Part shown: piece by piece, positions 17,787 to 25,596 of the stretch
How the letters are laid out: each line of letters begins with the position of its first letter
Numbering within the stretch: position 1 is the stretch's first letter
Source: Paenibacillus pinistramenti
GTDB lineage: Bacteria > Bacillota > Bacilli > Paenibacillales > Paenibacillaceae
Assembly (NCBI RefSeq): GCF_005869875.1
Contig: NZ_VAWG01000005.1
Coordinates: 164,532-228,531 of the forward strand
Direction: 5' to 3'
DNA: 64,000 nt
Program-made: the position numbers and the translations under genes
The notes under the pieces: generated by a model
Seen by the model: the letters and a program-made list of their open reading frames with translations, nothing else
Told to the model about the DNA's origin: nothing
Databases searched by the model: none

Positions 17787-18398
17787 CTACCATACTTGTG
17801 CAAGCCCGATCAGAATAAGCAGTATGCCGGATATGACCGTTGCCCGGCTGCCGAGCTTTTCGGCGGCGTACTTCTTGCCAAACCAGAAGCTGAGCGCAAA
17901 CAGCAGGTAGCTGAAGATGCCGACCGAAAGCGAAGTCAGCCAGATGTTCAGCTGCGTTACGCCCGCGTTAAAGCCACCGGCCAGCGCGTTCATAGCCAGT
18001 GCAATTCCCAGTACAGTCGCTTCACTGAGGCTGATGGTGTTCGACAGATCCTTATCCGCTTCCTCCGGGTTGCGGAGCAGCCGGGCAAAATTTCCTGCAC
18101 CTTCCGGCAAGGGGGCTTTACTCTTTTGTTCTATAGAAGATTGGAGCAGGACCCAGATTCCGACGAGAATGATAACCGCAGAGCCGGCAATCTTGCTGAT
18201 CCAGGGATGCACCCAGGAGGAGAGCAGGCTGCCGAACATTCCGGACAGCAGCGTTCCGAGAAAGGAAATCAGGGCGACGGCGAGGTTTGAATACCAGGGG
18301 ATGCGGATTTTTCGGACGCCGTAAGCAATTCCGACACCTGCGTTGTCAAGATTGGAGGCCAGGCCGATGGCGAGAATAGCCAGCAAATGGTAAGACAT
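17787..18398 (-). CDS. ytaF: Sporulation membrane protein YtaF (MntP-like)
   Basis: A 203-residue integral membrane protein of the YtaF family, distantly related to MntP manganese exporters. Two repeated halves of about three helices are separated by a hydrophilic loop near residues 90-120. The family signatures are LASNLDNAGVGIAYGVRKIRIP in the first half and GIALAMNALAGGFNAG in the second. YtaF genes are widespread in endospore formers and linked to sporulation by distribution and expression. Single-gene unit transcribed away from tatA. Confidence 0.9.
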   Translation of the reverse strand: MSYHLLAILAIGLASNLDNAGVGIAYGVRKIRIPWYSNLAVALISFLGTLLSGMFGSLLSSWVHPWISKIAGSAVIILVGIWVLLQSSIEQKSKAPLPEGAGNFARLLRNPEEADKDLSNTISLSEATVLGIALAMNALAGGFNAGVTQLNIWLTSLSVGIFSYLLFALSFWFGKKYAAEKLGSRATVISGILLILIGLAQVW

Positions 18399-18551
18399 GT
18401 TGTTCGCTCCTTTGCTTAACTTTCAACACAGCATATGCCCTGAGCCCAGATTGTGTTTCTGACAGAAAGGTGTCGAACAGACAAATGTTATCTTTTCGGA
18501 GCGTTAAAGTGTATAATCAGAATCAGATTATGTGAGGAGGGATACCTACCC

Positions 18552-18761
18552 GTGCTGGAAAATCTGCTTCGGCCTTCCCATCTGCTGCTGCTCGCGATAG
18601 CGGCATTACTGCTGTTTGGCCCCAGCAAGCTGCCCGAACTTGGACGCAGCTTCGGTACGATGCTGCGGGAATTTAAACGGAGCGTCCGCGGGGATTCGGC
18701 TGGCGACAAGCAGCCTGAAACAGGCCCGCTTATTGAGGAGACGGCTCAAGAGAAGAAATGA
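18552..18761 (+). CDS. tatA: Twin-arginine translocase subunit TatA
   Basis: A 69-residue protein starting at GTG 18552, after GAGGAGGG. It has the TatA layout: a short N-terminal transmembrane helix (LLLLAIAALLLFGPSKLPELG) with the FGPSKLPELG hinge, an amphipathic helix (RSFGTMLREFKRSVRG) and an acidic tail. The longer upstream reading frame has no Tat similarity. A partner TatC lies at 57189-57947. Together they could form a minimal TatAC translocase that exports folded proteins. Confidence 0.9.
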   Translation: MLENLLRPSHLLLLAIAALLLFGPSKLPELGRSFGTMLREFKRSVRGDSAGDKQPETGPLIEETAQEKK

Positions 18762-18930
18762 TACAATCCCATTGTTAGTCTGGCGCGCTCTAAAGCGCCT
18801 GCTGCGCATTGTTTTCCTGCTGGTGGCCGGGGCAGGATTGGCAGTGCGTTTTTTGCTATGCTGCGGGAATATGATACATTGTTATAAGACATTACATTGC
18901 TATTAGACATTGATCGATGGAGGGACAAAC

Positions 18931-19311
18931 ATGCAGGATAATTACAACCGCAAACTGGAGGATCAGCAGAGCTTATTCAAGCAGCTGGGCATCAAGCTGG
19001 ATGCGCTCACCATACATGAGAAAGATTTTGATGCCAAAATGCGCGGCTATGACAAGGAAGAGGTAGACAGCTTCCTGGACGATATCATTGTAGATTATGA
19101 ACGTTTCTATGACATCATTACCGATCTGCTGGACAAATACAAAGAAATGCAGCGCCGGCAGTCCAACTGGGAGGAAGAACGGCGGTTGCTTAACGTTCAG
19201 CGCGCGAAGGCCGACAACACAAACGCAGTAGACCGCACCATCGTGGAGAACGGAATCCGCAGCCTGGAGCGTGCCCTCGAGCAGCTAAAGCTGAACATCA
19301 AGGAATTCTAA
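18931..19311 (+). CDS. DivIVA-domain protein, GpsB-like
   Basis: A 126-residue protein starting at ATG 18931 after GGAGGG. The DivIVA N-terminal membrane-curvature module is clear ([29 protein letters not shown]), followed by coiled coil to about residue 75 and a second helical segment at the C-terminus ([20 protein letters not shown]). The length and two-part layout fit GpsB, which coordinates cell division with peptidoglycan synthases. A different DivIVA paralogue is the alternative. In B. subtilis gpsB is not next to tatA, so context does not settle this. Confidence 0.83.
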   Translation: MQDNYNRKLEDQQSLFKQLGIKLDALTIHEKDFDAKMRGYDKEEVDSFLDDIIVDYERFYDIITDLLDKYKEMQRRQSNWEEERRLLNVQRAKADNTNAVDRTIVENGIRSLERALEQLKLNIKEF

Positions 19312-19414
19312 GCATAAAACCCGCGTGCCTCTGCACACAATAAAAGGGAGCTTGCAGAAAGTGGAATTCTCATATTGCTATTTCAGATAAAGAGTGTTAT
19401 GATTGAAACAGGAT

Positions 19415-19429
19415 TTAGAATAAGTCTAA
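19415..19429 (+). promoter_or_regulatory. PerR-like box upstream of dps
   Basis: TTAGAATAAGTCTAA matches the 7-1-7 PerR consensus TTATAATNATTATAA at 11 to 12 of 14 defined positions and is itself nearly palindromic. It lies 115 bp before dps, a gene family commonly repressed by PerR. Binding by Fur or another paralogue cannot be excluded. Confidence 0.55.
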
Positions 19430-19543
19430 ATTTAAAATAATCACTAAGTATTACTAAAGAACAGAAAGAAATTACTAAAGAACAGACTGTCCTGTGACAG
19501 CCGTTTCCCTATCTAATGAAATCCAAATGGAGGTCGAAGACAA

Positions 19544-19999
19544 ATGAGTACCGTAACAACAAACCAAGCCGTTGAACAGCAATTAAACCTGCAGGTAGCA
19601 AACTGGACTTTACTGTATACAAAGCTGCATAATTTCCACTGGAATGTGAAGGGCAATCACTTCTTTACGCTCCATGCCAAATTTGAAGAGCTCTATGATA
19701 CGGCTGCCGGTTATTTGGACGACATCGCTGAACGTCTGCTGGCAATTGGCGGCAAGCCGGTTGCTACGCTGAAGGAAGTGCTGGAAGCAGCAAGCGTTAA
19801 GGAAGCGGCAGGCACCGAAAGTGCGGATCAAATGGTGGCTGCTGTAATTAGCGACTTTCAGTCTGTAGCCGGGGAACTGGAGAAAGGCATGAAGGCCGCT
19901 GAAGAGGCTGGTGACCAGGCGACTTCCGATTTGCTGCTCGGCATTAAGAAGGATCTGGACAAACAAGTCTGGATGCTGAATGCTTACCTGGGCAAATAA
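19544..19999 (+). CDS. dps: Dps-family ferritin-like DNA-protection protein
   Basis: A 151-residue Dps/MrgA-type mini-ferritin that oxidises and stores iron and shields DNA during peroxide stress. The intersubunit ferroxidase residues are visible: His in KLHNFHWNVKGNHFFTLH and the acidic residues in FEELYDTAAGYLDDIAERLLAIG. Length is normal for the family. Start follows GGAGG. It is preceded by a PerR-like box and followed by a terminator, so it is a single-gene unit probably induced by peroxide or iron starvation. Confidence 0.94.
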   Translation: MSTVTTNQAVEQQLNLQVANWTLLYTKLHNFHWNVKGNHFFTLHAKFEELYDTAAGYLDDIAERLLAIGGKPVATLKEVLEAASVKEAAGTESADQMVAAVISDFQSVAGELEKGMKAAEEAGDQATSDLLLGIKKDLDKQVWMLNAYLGK

Positions 20000-20041
20000 T
20001 AAACCGTTAGGAACAATAATAATTAGATGTGAAAAATAAGC

Positions 20042-20077
20042 AAGCTCCCCCGCCTGATCAAGGCTGGGGAGCTTTTT
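20042..20077 (+). terminator. Terminator of dps
   Basis: AAGCTCCCC pairs with GGGGAGCTT (ending at 20074) around a 15-nt loop, followed by TTTT. Confidence 0.88.
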
Positions 20078-20206
20078 TGCATACACCGGCCTGTTTCGAT
20101 TATTGCTGGCTGGGTAATTTAATCTCAAGCCCGACCGCTGATAAACTGCGAAGCTGCAGACGAATATATACGGTGCTCCCTGGAGCCCGGAAGGAGAGTA
20201 TACAGA

Positions 20207-20374
20207 ATGAACAAACCTAATTTTGGCTTTACAAAAATAACCGTAACGGTTAACGGCAAACCCGTTGGCAGCGAATTTCTGATCGATAAAGAAACCTATG
20301 TGCCGGTAGCGCGTGAATATGTCCGTATCCATGACACTGCTATTTTTGAAAGCAGAAAGACGCCTGCTGTATAA
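20207..20374 (+). CDS. 55-residue stalk-domain-like small protein
   Basis: A short frame with a strong ribosome site (AAGGAG, 10 nt before ATG 20207) and its own terminator. The sequence ITVTVNGKPVGSEFL followed by KETYVPVAREYV closely resembles one repeat of the copper-amine-oxidase N-terminal (stalk) domain, normally part of secreted proteins in Paenibacillus and clostridia. Here it stands alone without a signal peptide. It could be a free cytoplasmic single-domain protein or the remnant of a larger gene. The intact signals favour a real gene. Confidence 0.62.
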   Translation: MNKPNFGFTKITVTVNGKPVGSEFLIDKETYVPVAREYVRIHDTAIFESRKTPAV

Positions 20375-20387
20375 GCAGCACCCGATG

Positions 20388-20414
20388 AGCCCGGAAGCCA
20401 TTCCGGGCTTTTAT
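20388..20414 (+). terminator. Terminator of the 55-residue protein gene
   Basis: AGCCCGGAA pairs with TTCCGGGCT around a 4-nt loop, then TTTATTTTT. Confidence 0.87.
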
Positions 20415-20502
20415 TTTTGGAAATAACGTTTCACCCCCGGCGGGAAGTTTAATATTATACCGTACCGCTAGTACAACAAACCTTGATAAGGAGTGATTCT
20501 AA

Positions 20503-20835
20503 ATGGCACAAAGAAATAATCGACCAATGAGCCGTGAAGAAGCAGGCCGAATGGGTGGAGAAGCTACGGCAAAAAGCCATGATAAAGAGTTTTATCAGGA
20601 GATCGGCCGCAAGGGCGGCGAAGCGACTTCTGAATCACATGGCAGAGATTTTTATCAGGAAATCGGCCGCAAAGGCGGCGAAGCGACTTCCGACTCGCAT
20701 GACAAGGAATTTTACCAGGAAATCGGCTCCAAAGGCGGAAGCGCTCCGCATGACGGTGACGACGGTAAAATGAGCAGGGAAGAGGCGGGCCGCAAGGGCG
20801 GCGAAGCCAGAGCAAGGCAGAGGAATGACGACTAA
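20503..20835 (+). CDS. KGG-repeat hydrophilic stress protein (GsiB-like)
   Basis: A 110-residue, highly charged protein built of about 20-residue repeats of the form EFYQEIGRKGGEATS, in four full copies and partial ones at each end. This KGG motif defines GsiB and related desiccation or general-stress proteins with LEA-like behaviour. It has no hydrophobic core and is probably disordered until dried. The start follows AAGGAG. The repeats are near-identical at DNA level, so copy number could vary between strains. Confidence 0.88.
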   Translation: MAQRNNRPMSREEAGRMGGEATAKSHDKEFYQEIGRKGGEATSESHGRDFYQEIGRKGGEATSDSHDKEFYQEIGSKGGSAPHDGDDGKMSREEAGRKGGEARARQRNDD

Positions 20836-20885
20836 GCTTGTGCGGATTGACGGAGAGTTAAGATAAATATGAGTTAAGCTAAAAT

Positions 20886-20949
20886 AGATTTAAGTAAAAT
20901 TAGATTTAAGTAAAATTAGATTTAAGTAAAATAAGATTTAAGCTAAATA
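20886..20949 (+). repeat. Four 16-bp tandem repeats downstream of the KGG gene
   Basis: Copies at 20886, 20902, 20918 and 20934 share AGATTTAAGTAAAATT with 0 to 3 changes. They lie between the KGG stop and its terminator. They are AT-rich and noncoding on the plus strand. Confidence 0.85.
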
Positions 20950-20970
20950 AGCTTTGAAAAAGCAGCGGAA

Positions 20971-21008
20971 AAAGCTGATGGCCCCTGACAGGGTCATCAG
21001 CTTTTTTC
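20971..21008 (+). terminator. Terminator after the KGG gene
   Basis: AAAGCTGATG with CATCAGCTTT forms the outer stem and CCC/GGG the inner one, followed by TTTTTT. Confidence 0.88.
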
Positions 21009-21010
21009 TT

Positions 21011-21037
21011 GTTCATACCCCCTCAGGAATAGGGATA
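21011..21037 (+). promoter_or_regulatory. Alternative-sigma-like promoter for the SleB-family gene
   Basis: GTTCAT (21011-21016) and GGGATA (21032-21037), 15 bp apart, resemble a general-stress (SigB) or forespore (SigF) promoter more than a SigA one. It would give a leader of about 145 nt before the hydrolase gene. A weak prediction without expression data. Confidence 0.35.
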
Positions 21038-21115
21038 TTTTTGTCGATTCTTCGGAGAAATTATTCAAACCTGCCAGTTTGGGTTACATAGAGAGAGTGG
21101 TTAATAGAAGAGAAA

Positions 21116-21172
21116 GCATTCCGGCTCCCGCCAAACGGGAGGTTTCGGCCGGAAAGCCAAAAGTAGAGATGC
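21116..21172 (+). ncRNA. Structured 5' leader of the SleB-family gene, class unknown
   Basis: Nested helices: TTCCGGC (21119-21125) with GCCGGAA (21148-21154), inside which TCCCG (21126-21130) pairs with CGGGA (21136-21140) around CCAAA, leaving a 7-nt bulge. An outer GCAT/ATGC pair (21116-21119 with 21169-21172) could close it. No poly-U follows, so it is not a terminator. I could not match it to a known riboswitch class. Confidence 0.4.
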
Positions 21173-21190
21173 CGAAGCAGGGAGGATAAG

Positions 21191-22066
21191 ATGGAACTAT
21201 TGAAACATCATAAATTTGTAATTATATTAATCAGCACCCTTTTTATTTGCATGGGGATATTTTGTTTGCTGTGGAACGTCCAGCAGCCAAGGAACAAGGC
21301 TGAAGCGGCGGCTGTTCCCGGTATAGAGAGACTGTCCGTTAACGCGAGCACTGCTGCTGCCGGTTCCGCCGGAAGTCTGAACGCCCGGTCCGGGCTGCTG
21401 TCGAATTTGCCTGTCCAGTCTTTTGCGGCGAAGAGCAGGGGAATTGTGCTGCCCCAAAATACATACGGCGAAAATGATCCCGGCAAACCTGCAGATGCTG
21501 CTGCAGATGCCGGCAAGGCCGCAGCCGCAGCAGCGGCAGCTGCCAAAGCAAAGCGGCAGGCTGCAGTGAAGACTGCAGCTGCAACACCTGAAGCATCTGC
21601 GGCACCCGCAGCAGATCTCAACCCCCCAATCACTCTTTTCTTTACACGGACATCGCTTCTTTCCAAGGAAGACAAGGACAAAGCGGTCAAAACCTACACC
21701 GTGACGAAAGAGGATCTGCTTCTCCTTGAGAAAATTGTCATGGCAGAAGCGGAAGGCGAACCGTACGAGGGCAAAGTGGCAGTCGCCAATGTTGTCCTAA
21801 ACCGGCTGCGGTCAGCCAATTATCCCGATACCATTCATGATGTCGTTTATGAAAAACACCAGTTCAGCCCGGTGGCAAACGGGCGTCTTAACCGTGTCCA
21901 GCCGAATGAGGATACCCGCAAGGCGGTAGCCGATGCTTTGAGCGGGCGAAAGGAAGTCAGCGACGATACGTACTATTTCCTTTCCTTGAAGCTGGCTACG
22001 GATCTCAGCGTGCATAATCACAAGAAAATAACGAAGACAATCGGCAATCATACCTTCTATAAATAA
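21191..22066 (+). CDS. SleB-family cell wall hydrolase, membrane-anchored
   Basis: A 291-residue protein with an N-terminal signal anchor (residues 9-28), an Ala/Pro-rich linker of about 130 residues and a C-terminal SleB/CwlJ-type domain from about residue 175: KIVMAEAEGEPYEGKVAVAN, NRLRSANYPDTIHDVVY, then FSPVANG. The Glu in EAEGEPYEGK is the expected catalytic residue of this lytic-transglycosylase-like fold. Family members cut cortex peptidoglycan during spore germination or remodel vegetative wall. No YpeB partner adjoins, so a vegetative or mother-cell role is possible. Confidence 0.88.
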   Translation: MELLKHHKFVIILISTLFICMGIFCLLWNVQQPRNKAEAAAVPGIERLSVNASTAAAGSAGSLNARSGLLSNLPVQSFAAKSRGIVLPQNTYGENDPGKPADAAADAGKAAAAAAAAAKAKRQAAVKTAAATPEASAAPAADLNPPITLFFTRTSLLSKEDKDKAVKTYTVTKEDLLLLEKIVMAEAEGEPYEGKVAVANVVLNRLRSANYPDTIHDVVYEKHQFSPVANGRLNRVQPNEDTRKAVADALSGRKEVSDDTYYFLSLKLATDLSVHNHKKITKTIGNHTFYK

Positions 22067-22130
22067 TATTTGTATAAATTCCGGCTGGCCGTCTTGATCC
22101 TTCGCTTAAGAAGTGGTAAAGTGATGTTTG

Positions 22131-22168
22131 TCGGTTGACCGACTGACCGAATTTGAAATTTGGTCAGT
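22131..22168 (+). promoter_or_regulatory. Operator-like palindromes upstream of the TetR gene
   Basis: TCGGT-TG-ACCGA (22131-22142) abuts a 27-bp near-perfect palindrome (22142-22168) with arms ACTGACC and GGTCAGT and an AT-rich centre, 12 of 13 base pairs matching. TGACC/GGTCA half-sites are common among TetR-family operators. It lies about 100 bp before the regulator gene, which suggests autoregulation. Confidence 0.6.
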
Positions 22169-22208
22169 TTATCGGAAATCAGGTCACTAGGTATCAGTTG
22201 ACCGGAAG

Positions 22209-22244
22209 TTGATTTAGGAATTGATTTAGGAATTGATTTAGGAA
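22209..22244 (+). repeat. Three perfect 12-bp tandem repeats before tetR
   Basis: TTGATTTAGGAA occurs three times in tandem (22209-22220, 22221-22232, 22233-22244), immediately before the ribosome binding site of the regulator. Copy-number changes here would alter the leader length. Confidence 0.85.
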
Positions 22245-22267
22245 TACGTAAGGAAAGGAGGAAAGCG

Positions 22268-22849
22268 ATGCCTGCCATAGACCGAAGGAAGCAGGTGCTG
22301 GAGGCGGCCGCCAAATCTTTTTCCCTGTTCGGATATAAGGCGACTACCATGGATCAGGTGGCGAAGATCGCCAATGTCGGGAAAGGAACTATCTATACCT
22401 TTTTCACGAATAAGGAAGAATTGTTTGACGAGATCCTTCGTTCTGTTCTTGCTGAAATGAAGAATGTGGTGCTGAAAGAAATTCAGCAGGATCAGACGTT
22501 CTTTGACAAGCTGTATAAAGGGCTCGACGCCCTGCTCGATTTCCGCAGTGAGCACGGACTGCTCGTCAAGATGGCTCAGGAAGTAAGAGACTTTGGTACG
22601 GTTCAGGCCCAGGAAGCGATGCAGCGGGTGGAGAATCTCATCCTTGAGTATATCGAGCGGCAGGTGATGCAGGCGATTCAGCAGGGAGAAATGATCGCTG
22701 CCGATCCGAAGATTGTCTCTTTTATTATGATGAAGCTGTACATTGCCTTAAGTCTGGATTGGAACAAACAGCACGATGCTTTGGATAAAGAGGAAATTAA
22801 ACATTACTTCCGCATGATATTGGGCGAAGGCTTTGCGCCCAGGCCCTGA
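22268..22849 (+). CDS. TetR/AcrR-family repressor
   Basis: A 193-residue one-component repressor. The N-terminal helix-turn-helix is typical (ATTMDQVAKIANVGKGTIYTFFTNKEELFDEIL), followed by an all-helical ligand-binding and dimerisation domain. The start follows AAAGGAGG. It lies 63 bp upstream of a YhgE/Pip membrane protein on the same strand, so it most likely controls that gene and itself through the palindromes at 22131-22168. The inducer is unknown. Confidence 0.93.
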   Translation: MPAIDRRKQVLEAAAKSFSLFGYKATTMDQVAKIANVGKGTIYTFFTNKEELFDEILRSVLAEMKNVVLKEIQQDQTFFDKLYKGLDALLDFRSEHGLLVKMAQEVRDFGTVQAQEAMQRVENLILEYIERQVMQAIQQGEMIAADPKIVSFIMMKLYIALSLDWNKQHDALDKEEIKHYFRMILGEGFAPRP

Positions 22850-22912
22850 TAAGCCGGAGCAAGCACGATAAAGAGAGAAAAATGATTTTGGAGCAAAGGA
22901 GAGGAGCCTCTC

Positions 22913-25099
22913 ATGAAGGCGATATCTGTCTTTTTTAAAGACATGAAATTCGGGGCGAAGAAGCCGCTGAATATCATTTCGTTTATTGCCGTTATCTTCG
23001 TTCCTATTCTGTACAGCGGCATGCTGATTGCAGCCTTCTGGGATCCTTACGGCCATCTTGATAATCTGCCGGTCGCAGTAGTCAACATGGACAAAGGAGC
23101 CGATTATGAAGGAGAGTCTTTGCACATCGGCAGTGATTTGGTCGACGAGCTGAAGAAGAATAAGGAATTTGACTGGCAGTTTGTCAGTGAACAAGAAGCC
23201 GACAAAGGCATTACCGATAATGAGTACTATATGAAGATAACGATTCCGGAAAACTTCTCGGCACAGGCAACAACGCTGATGGAGGACGATCCTCAGCCTG
23301 CAGAGCTGATCTATGAGCCCAATGGGGATTACAACTTTATCGCGGGCCAGATCGGCAACAGTGCGGTTAAGGATATCAAATCCCAGGTTTCCGCGAAAGT
23401 AACGGAGGCTTATACGGAGAGCCTGCTGGGCAAAGTAGAGGATCTTTCCAGCGGTCTTGCACAGGCGGGAGACGGCGCTGGAGATCTGCAGGAAGGAGCC
23501 AGCAAGCTGGAGGACGGTACAGCCAAGCTCAAGGAGAACCTGAACAAGCTTGTTGCGGGTACAACAGAGCTGAGCGACGGGGTTAGCCCGCTGATAAGCG
23601 GGGTTTCGGAGCTGAACAGCGGTGCGAAGGACCTGAAGAGCGGAACGTCAAGCCTGGCCAGCGGTCTGGATCAGCTGAGCTCGGCCCACAAGCAGCTGGA
23701 AAGCGGAACAGCTCAGGCTGTGCAGGGGGTCACTCAAATTGCGGATGGCTTACAGCAAACCCAGACAGCGGATACCCAGCTGAATCAAGGTATTCACTCC
23801 TCGCTGGAAGGCAGCCAGCAGCTGCAGCAGGGGCTGCAGAGCACGGTCAGCAGCACGGATCAGCTGGTGCAGGGAGCTGAAAGTGTAGCCCAGGGGCTGG
23901 AGCAGGCGATGCAAGCCAACCCGGCGTTAGCCCAGGATGCTTCCATGCAGAAGCTTCTCGCGGCAAGCCAGGTGGTTGCCCAAGGAACCCAGCAGCTGCA
24001 GGACGGCCAGAAGCAGCTGCTTGAAGGCAGCAGCCAGCTGGTAGCAGGGAATGAGAAGCTGGCCGCTGGCAGCGACCAGGTGGTGAGCGGGGAAGAGCAG
24101 CTGGTTCAGGGCGCTGACAAGCTGAAAGCAGCGGGTCCGCAGCTCACCCAGGGGATGAGCGAATTCGGCACTAAGCTGTCGGAAGCCGCAGCTGGCAGCC
24201 AAAAGGTTGCAGCCGGGGCAAGCCAGCTGGCTGCCGGTACGGCTGCTCTCCAGAGCGGTGTGGATAAGCTGGACAGCGGAGTCAGCGAGCTGGCTGACGG
24301 CTCTAAACAGCTGGATGAAGGAGCGGGCACGCTGAACAGCGGCATGCAGGACCTGGTCAGCGGTTCAGGCGAGCTCGCCAGCAAGCTGAATGATGCGGCG
24401 GATCAAACGGCCCAGGTCAAGAGCGGCGACGACGTGGTGACTATGTATGCGCAGCCGGTTGATGTCAATGAGAACGACAGCCGCAAAATCACCCAATACG
24501 GTACAGGAATTGCGCCTTATTTCCTGTCTCTCGGATTGTTTGTGGGCGCGCTGCTTTCTACAATAATTCTCTCCATGAGAGGCACTTCCGTAGAAGAGGC
24601 TTCGGGCTGGCAGCGTTTCGTCAGCCGGTTCCTGACCTTCGGAGCCATGAGCTTGTTCCAGTCGCTGGTGGCGGCGTTCATCGTCCACAGCATTGTAGGT
24701 CTGGAAGTAGCCAGCGTGCCGCGGTTTTATCTCTTTACGTTTATAACGAGCTTCGCCTTTATGATGGTGATCCAGGCGATCGTAACCTGGCTGGATCAGC
24801 CGGGCCGCTTCGTGGTGGTGCTGCTGATGATCTTCCAATTGACAACAAGCGGAGGAACCTTCCCGGTAGAACTGCTTCCGGACTGGATGCAGCCGATCCA
24901 TCCTTGGCTCCCGATGAGCCATTCGGTAGCGGGATTCAAGGCCGTAATCGCCAGCGGGGATTTCAGCCTGATGTGGCATCAGCTTGAGCTGCTGCTCGTT
25001 TATGCCGTTATTTTTACAGCATTAACTTTGCTTTATTTCCTTTCCCATACGCGGAAAGAATCCGCTGCAGCACCGAAGGAGCAGGCAGCAGCCTTGTAA
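22913..25099 (+). CDS. YhgE/Pip-domain membrane protein
   Basis: A 728-residue protein of the Pip/YhgE group, related to the ABC-2 permease fold. One N-terminal helix (about 24-45) is followed by a roughly 480-residue extracellular region made largely of SGxxxLxxG-type repeats, which form long helical coiled rods, and a C-terminal bundle of five to six helices. Relatives include the Lactococcus phage infection protein and EsaA of the type VII secretion system. With a TetR regulator in front, an export or envelope-stress function is plausible. The exact substrate is unknown. Confidence 0.9.
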   Translation: MKAISVFFKDMKFGAKKPLNIISFIAVIFVPILYSGMLIAAFWDPYGHLDNLPVAVVNMDKGADYEGESLHIGSDLVDELKKNKEFDWQFVSEQEADKGITDNEYYMKITIPENFSAQATTLMEDDPQPAELIYEPNGDYNFIAGQIGNSAVKDIKSQVSAKVTEAYTESLLGKVEDLSSGLAQAGDGAGDLQEGASKLEDGTAKLKENLNKLVAGTTELSDGVSPLISGVSELNSGAKDLKSGTSSLASGLDQLSSAHKQLESGTAQAVQGVTQIADGLQQTQTADTQLNQGIHSSLEGSQQLQQGLQSTVSSTDQLVQGAESVAQGLEQAMQANPALAQDASMQKLLAASQVVAQGTQQLQDGQKQLLEGSSQLVAGNEKLAAGSDQVVSGEEQLVQGADKLKAAGPQLTQGMSEFGTKLSEAAAGSQKVAAGASQLAAGTAALQSGVDKLDSGVSELADGSKQLDEGAGTLNSGMQDLVSGSGELASKLNDAADQTAQVKSGDDVVTMYAQPVDVNENDSRKITQYGTGIAPYFLSLGLFVGALLSTIILSMRGTSVEEASGWQRFVSRFLTFGAMSLFQSLVAAFIVHSIVGLEVASVPRFYLFTFITSFAFMMVIQAIVTWLDQPGRFVVVLLMIFQLTTSGGTFPVELLPDWMQPIHPWLPMSHSVAGFKAVIASGDFSLMWHQLELLLVYAVIFTALTLLYFLSHTRKESAAAPKEQAAAL

Positions 25100-25139
25100 A
25101 TCTCCTCAAGAGGAGCAGATTTGGAATCGTCATAAACCG

Positions 25140-25178
25140 AACCGTCATAAATCCGGCAACGGGTTTATGGCGGTTTTT
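25140..25178 (+). terminator. Terminator of the tetR-yhgE unit
   Basis: ACCGTCATAAATCC pairs with GGGTTTATGGCGGT with two G-T wobbles, followed by TTTTTT. Confidence 0.8.
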
Positions 25179-25342
25179 TAATGAAGAAGCAAGAAGGCGG
25201 TCTGCATGGATTTGAGCTGTATTTCGGCCGGGCTGCTTCCTTGCAGGGGGATACCATTTGGTAAATAGCTGAATATAATAAAATAATTTCTTTGGCTTCA
25301 GGATGGACAAATAATTAAAGCGCTGTCATTATGTTTTATTTA

Positions 25343-25359
25343 TGTTAATTAACTTAACA
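25343..25359 (+). promoter_or_regulatory. GlnR/TnrA-type box
   Basis: TGTTAATTAACTTAACA fits the GlnR/TnrA consensus TGTNAN7TNACA at every fixed position and lies within an 8-bp inverted repeat (25341-25348 with 25354-25361). It is 400 bp upstream of gltB, a known target of nitrogen control in Bacillales. The long distance means a second promoter or a long leader would have to lie between. Confidence 0.55.
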
Positions 25360-25570
25360 TATATTACATCAAAATTAAGGTAATTATTGTGGTAAATCGA
25401 AATAAACGGCAAATTCATGTCAGGTTATGCTCGATAGAGAAAGAGAGTTGTATAAATTGCATAAATATTCAAGCTAAATGTATAAAAAAGTCAAAACATT
25501 CAGCTATCGATGTCATTTATTTTAACGTGTGCAAGATTCGGGGGAATAACTTCCATTGCGGGTCATAAAA

Positions 25571-25596
25571 AAACTTTTTACCATCATAAAAAGTTT
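25571..25596 (+). promoter_or_regulatory. Perfect inverted repeat in the gltB upstream region
   Basis: AAACTTTTTA (25571-25580) and TAAAAAGTTT (25587-25596) with a 6-nt spacer. No T-tract follows, so a terminator is unlikely. It may be an operator, for example for a GltC-like LysR protein, which would fit a promoter of the form TTGATT-16-TACATT at 25650-25677. Otherwise this 660-bp gap (25100-25759) holds no gene that I can support. Confidence 0.4.

Noticed and set aside
20428..20445. SigB promoter before the KGG gene
   Set aside because: GTTTCA and GGGAAG are present, but the spacing is only 8 bp, far below the 12 to 15 bp needed.
20503..20835. CRISPR or other DNA repeat array
   Set aside because: The repeats are in-frame codons of a KGG stress protein, with no constant-length unique spacers.
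21116..21190. c-di-GMP or c-di-AMP riboswitch before the SleB-family gene
   Set aside because: Short stretches (AAAGCC, GCCGAAGC) recall known aptamers, but the helix arrangement does not match either class as I know them. Kept only as a structured leader.
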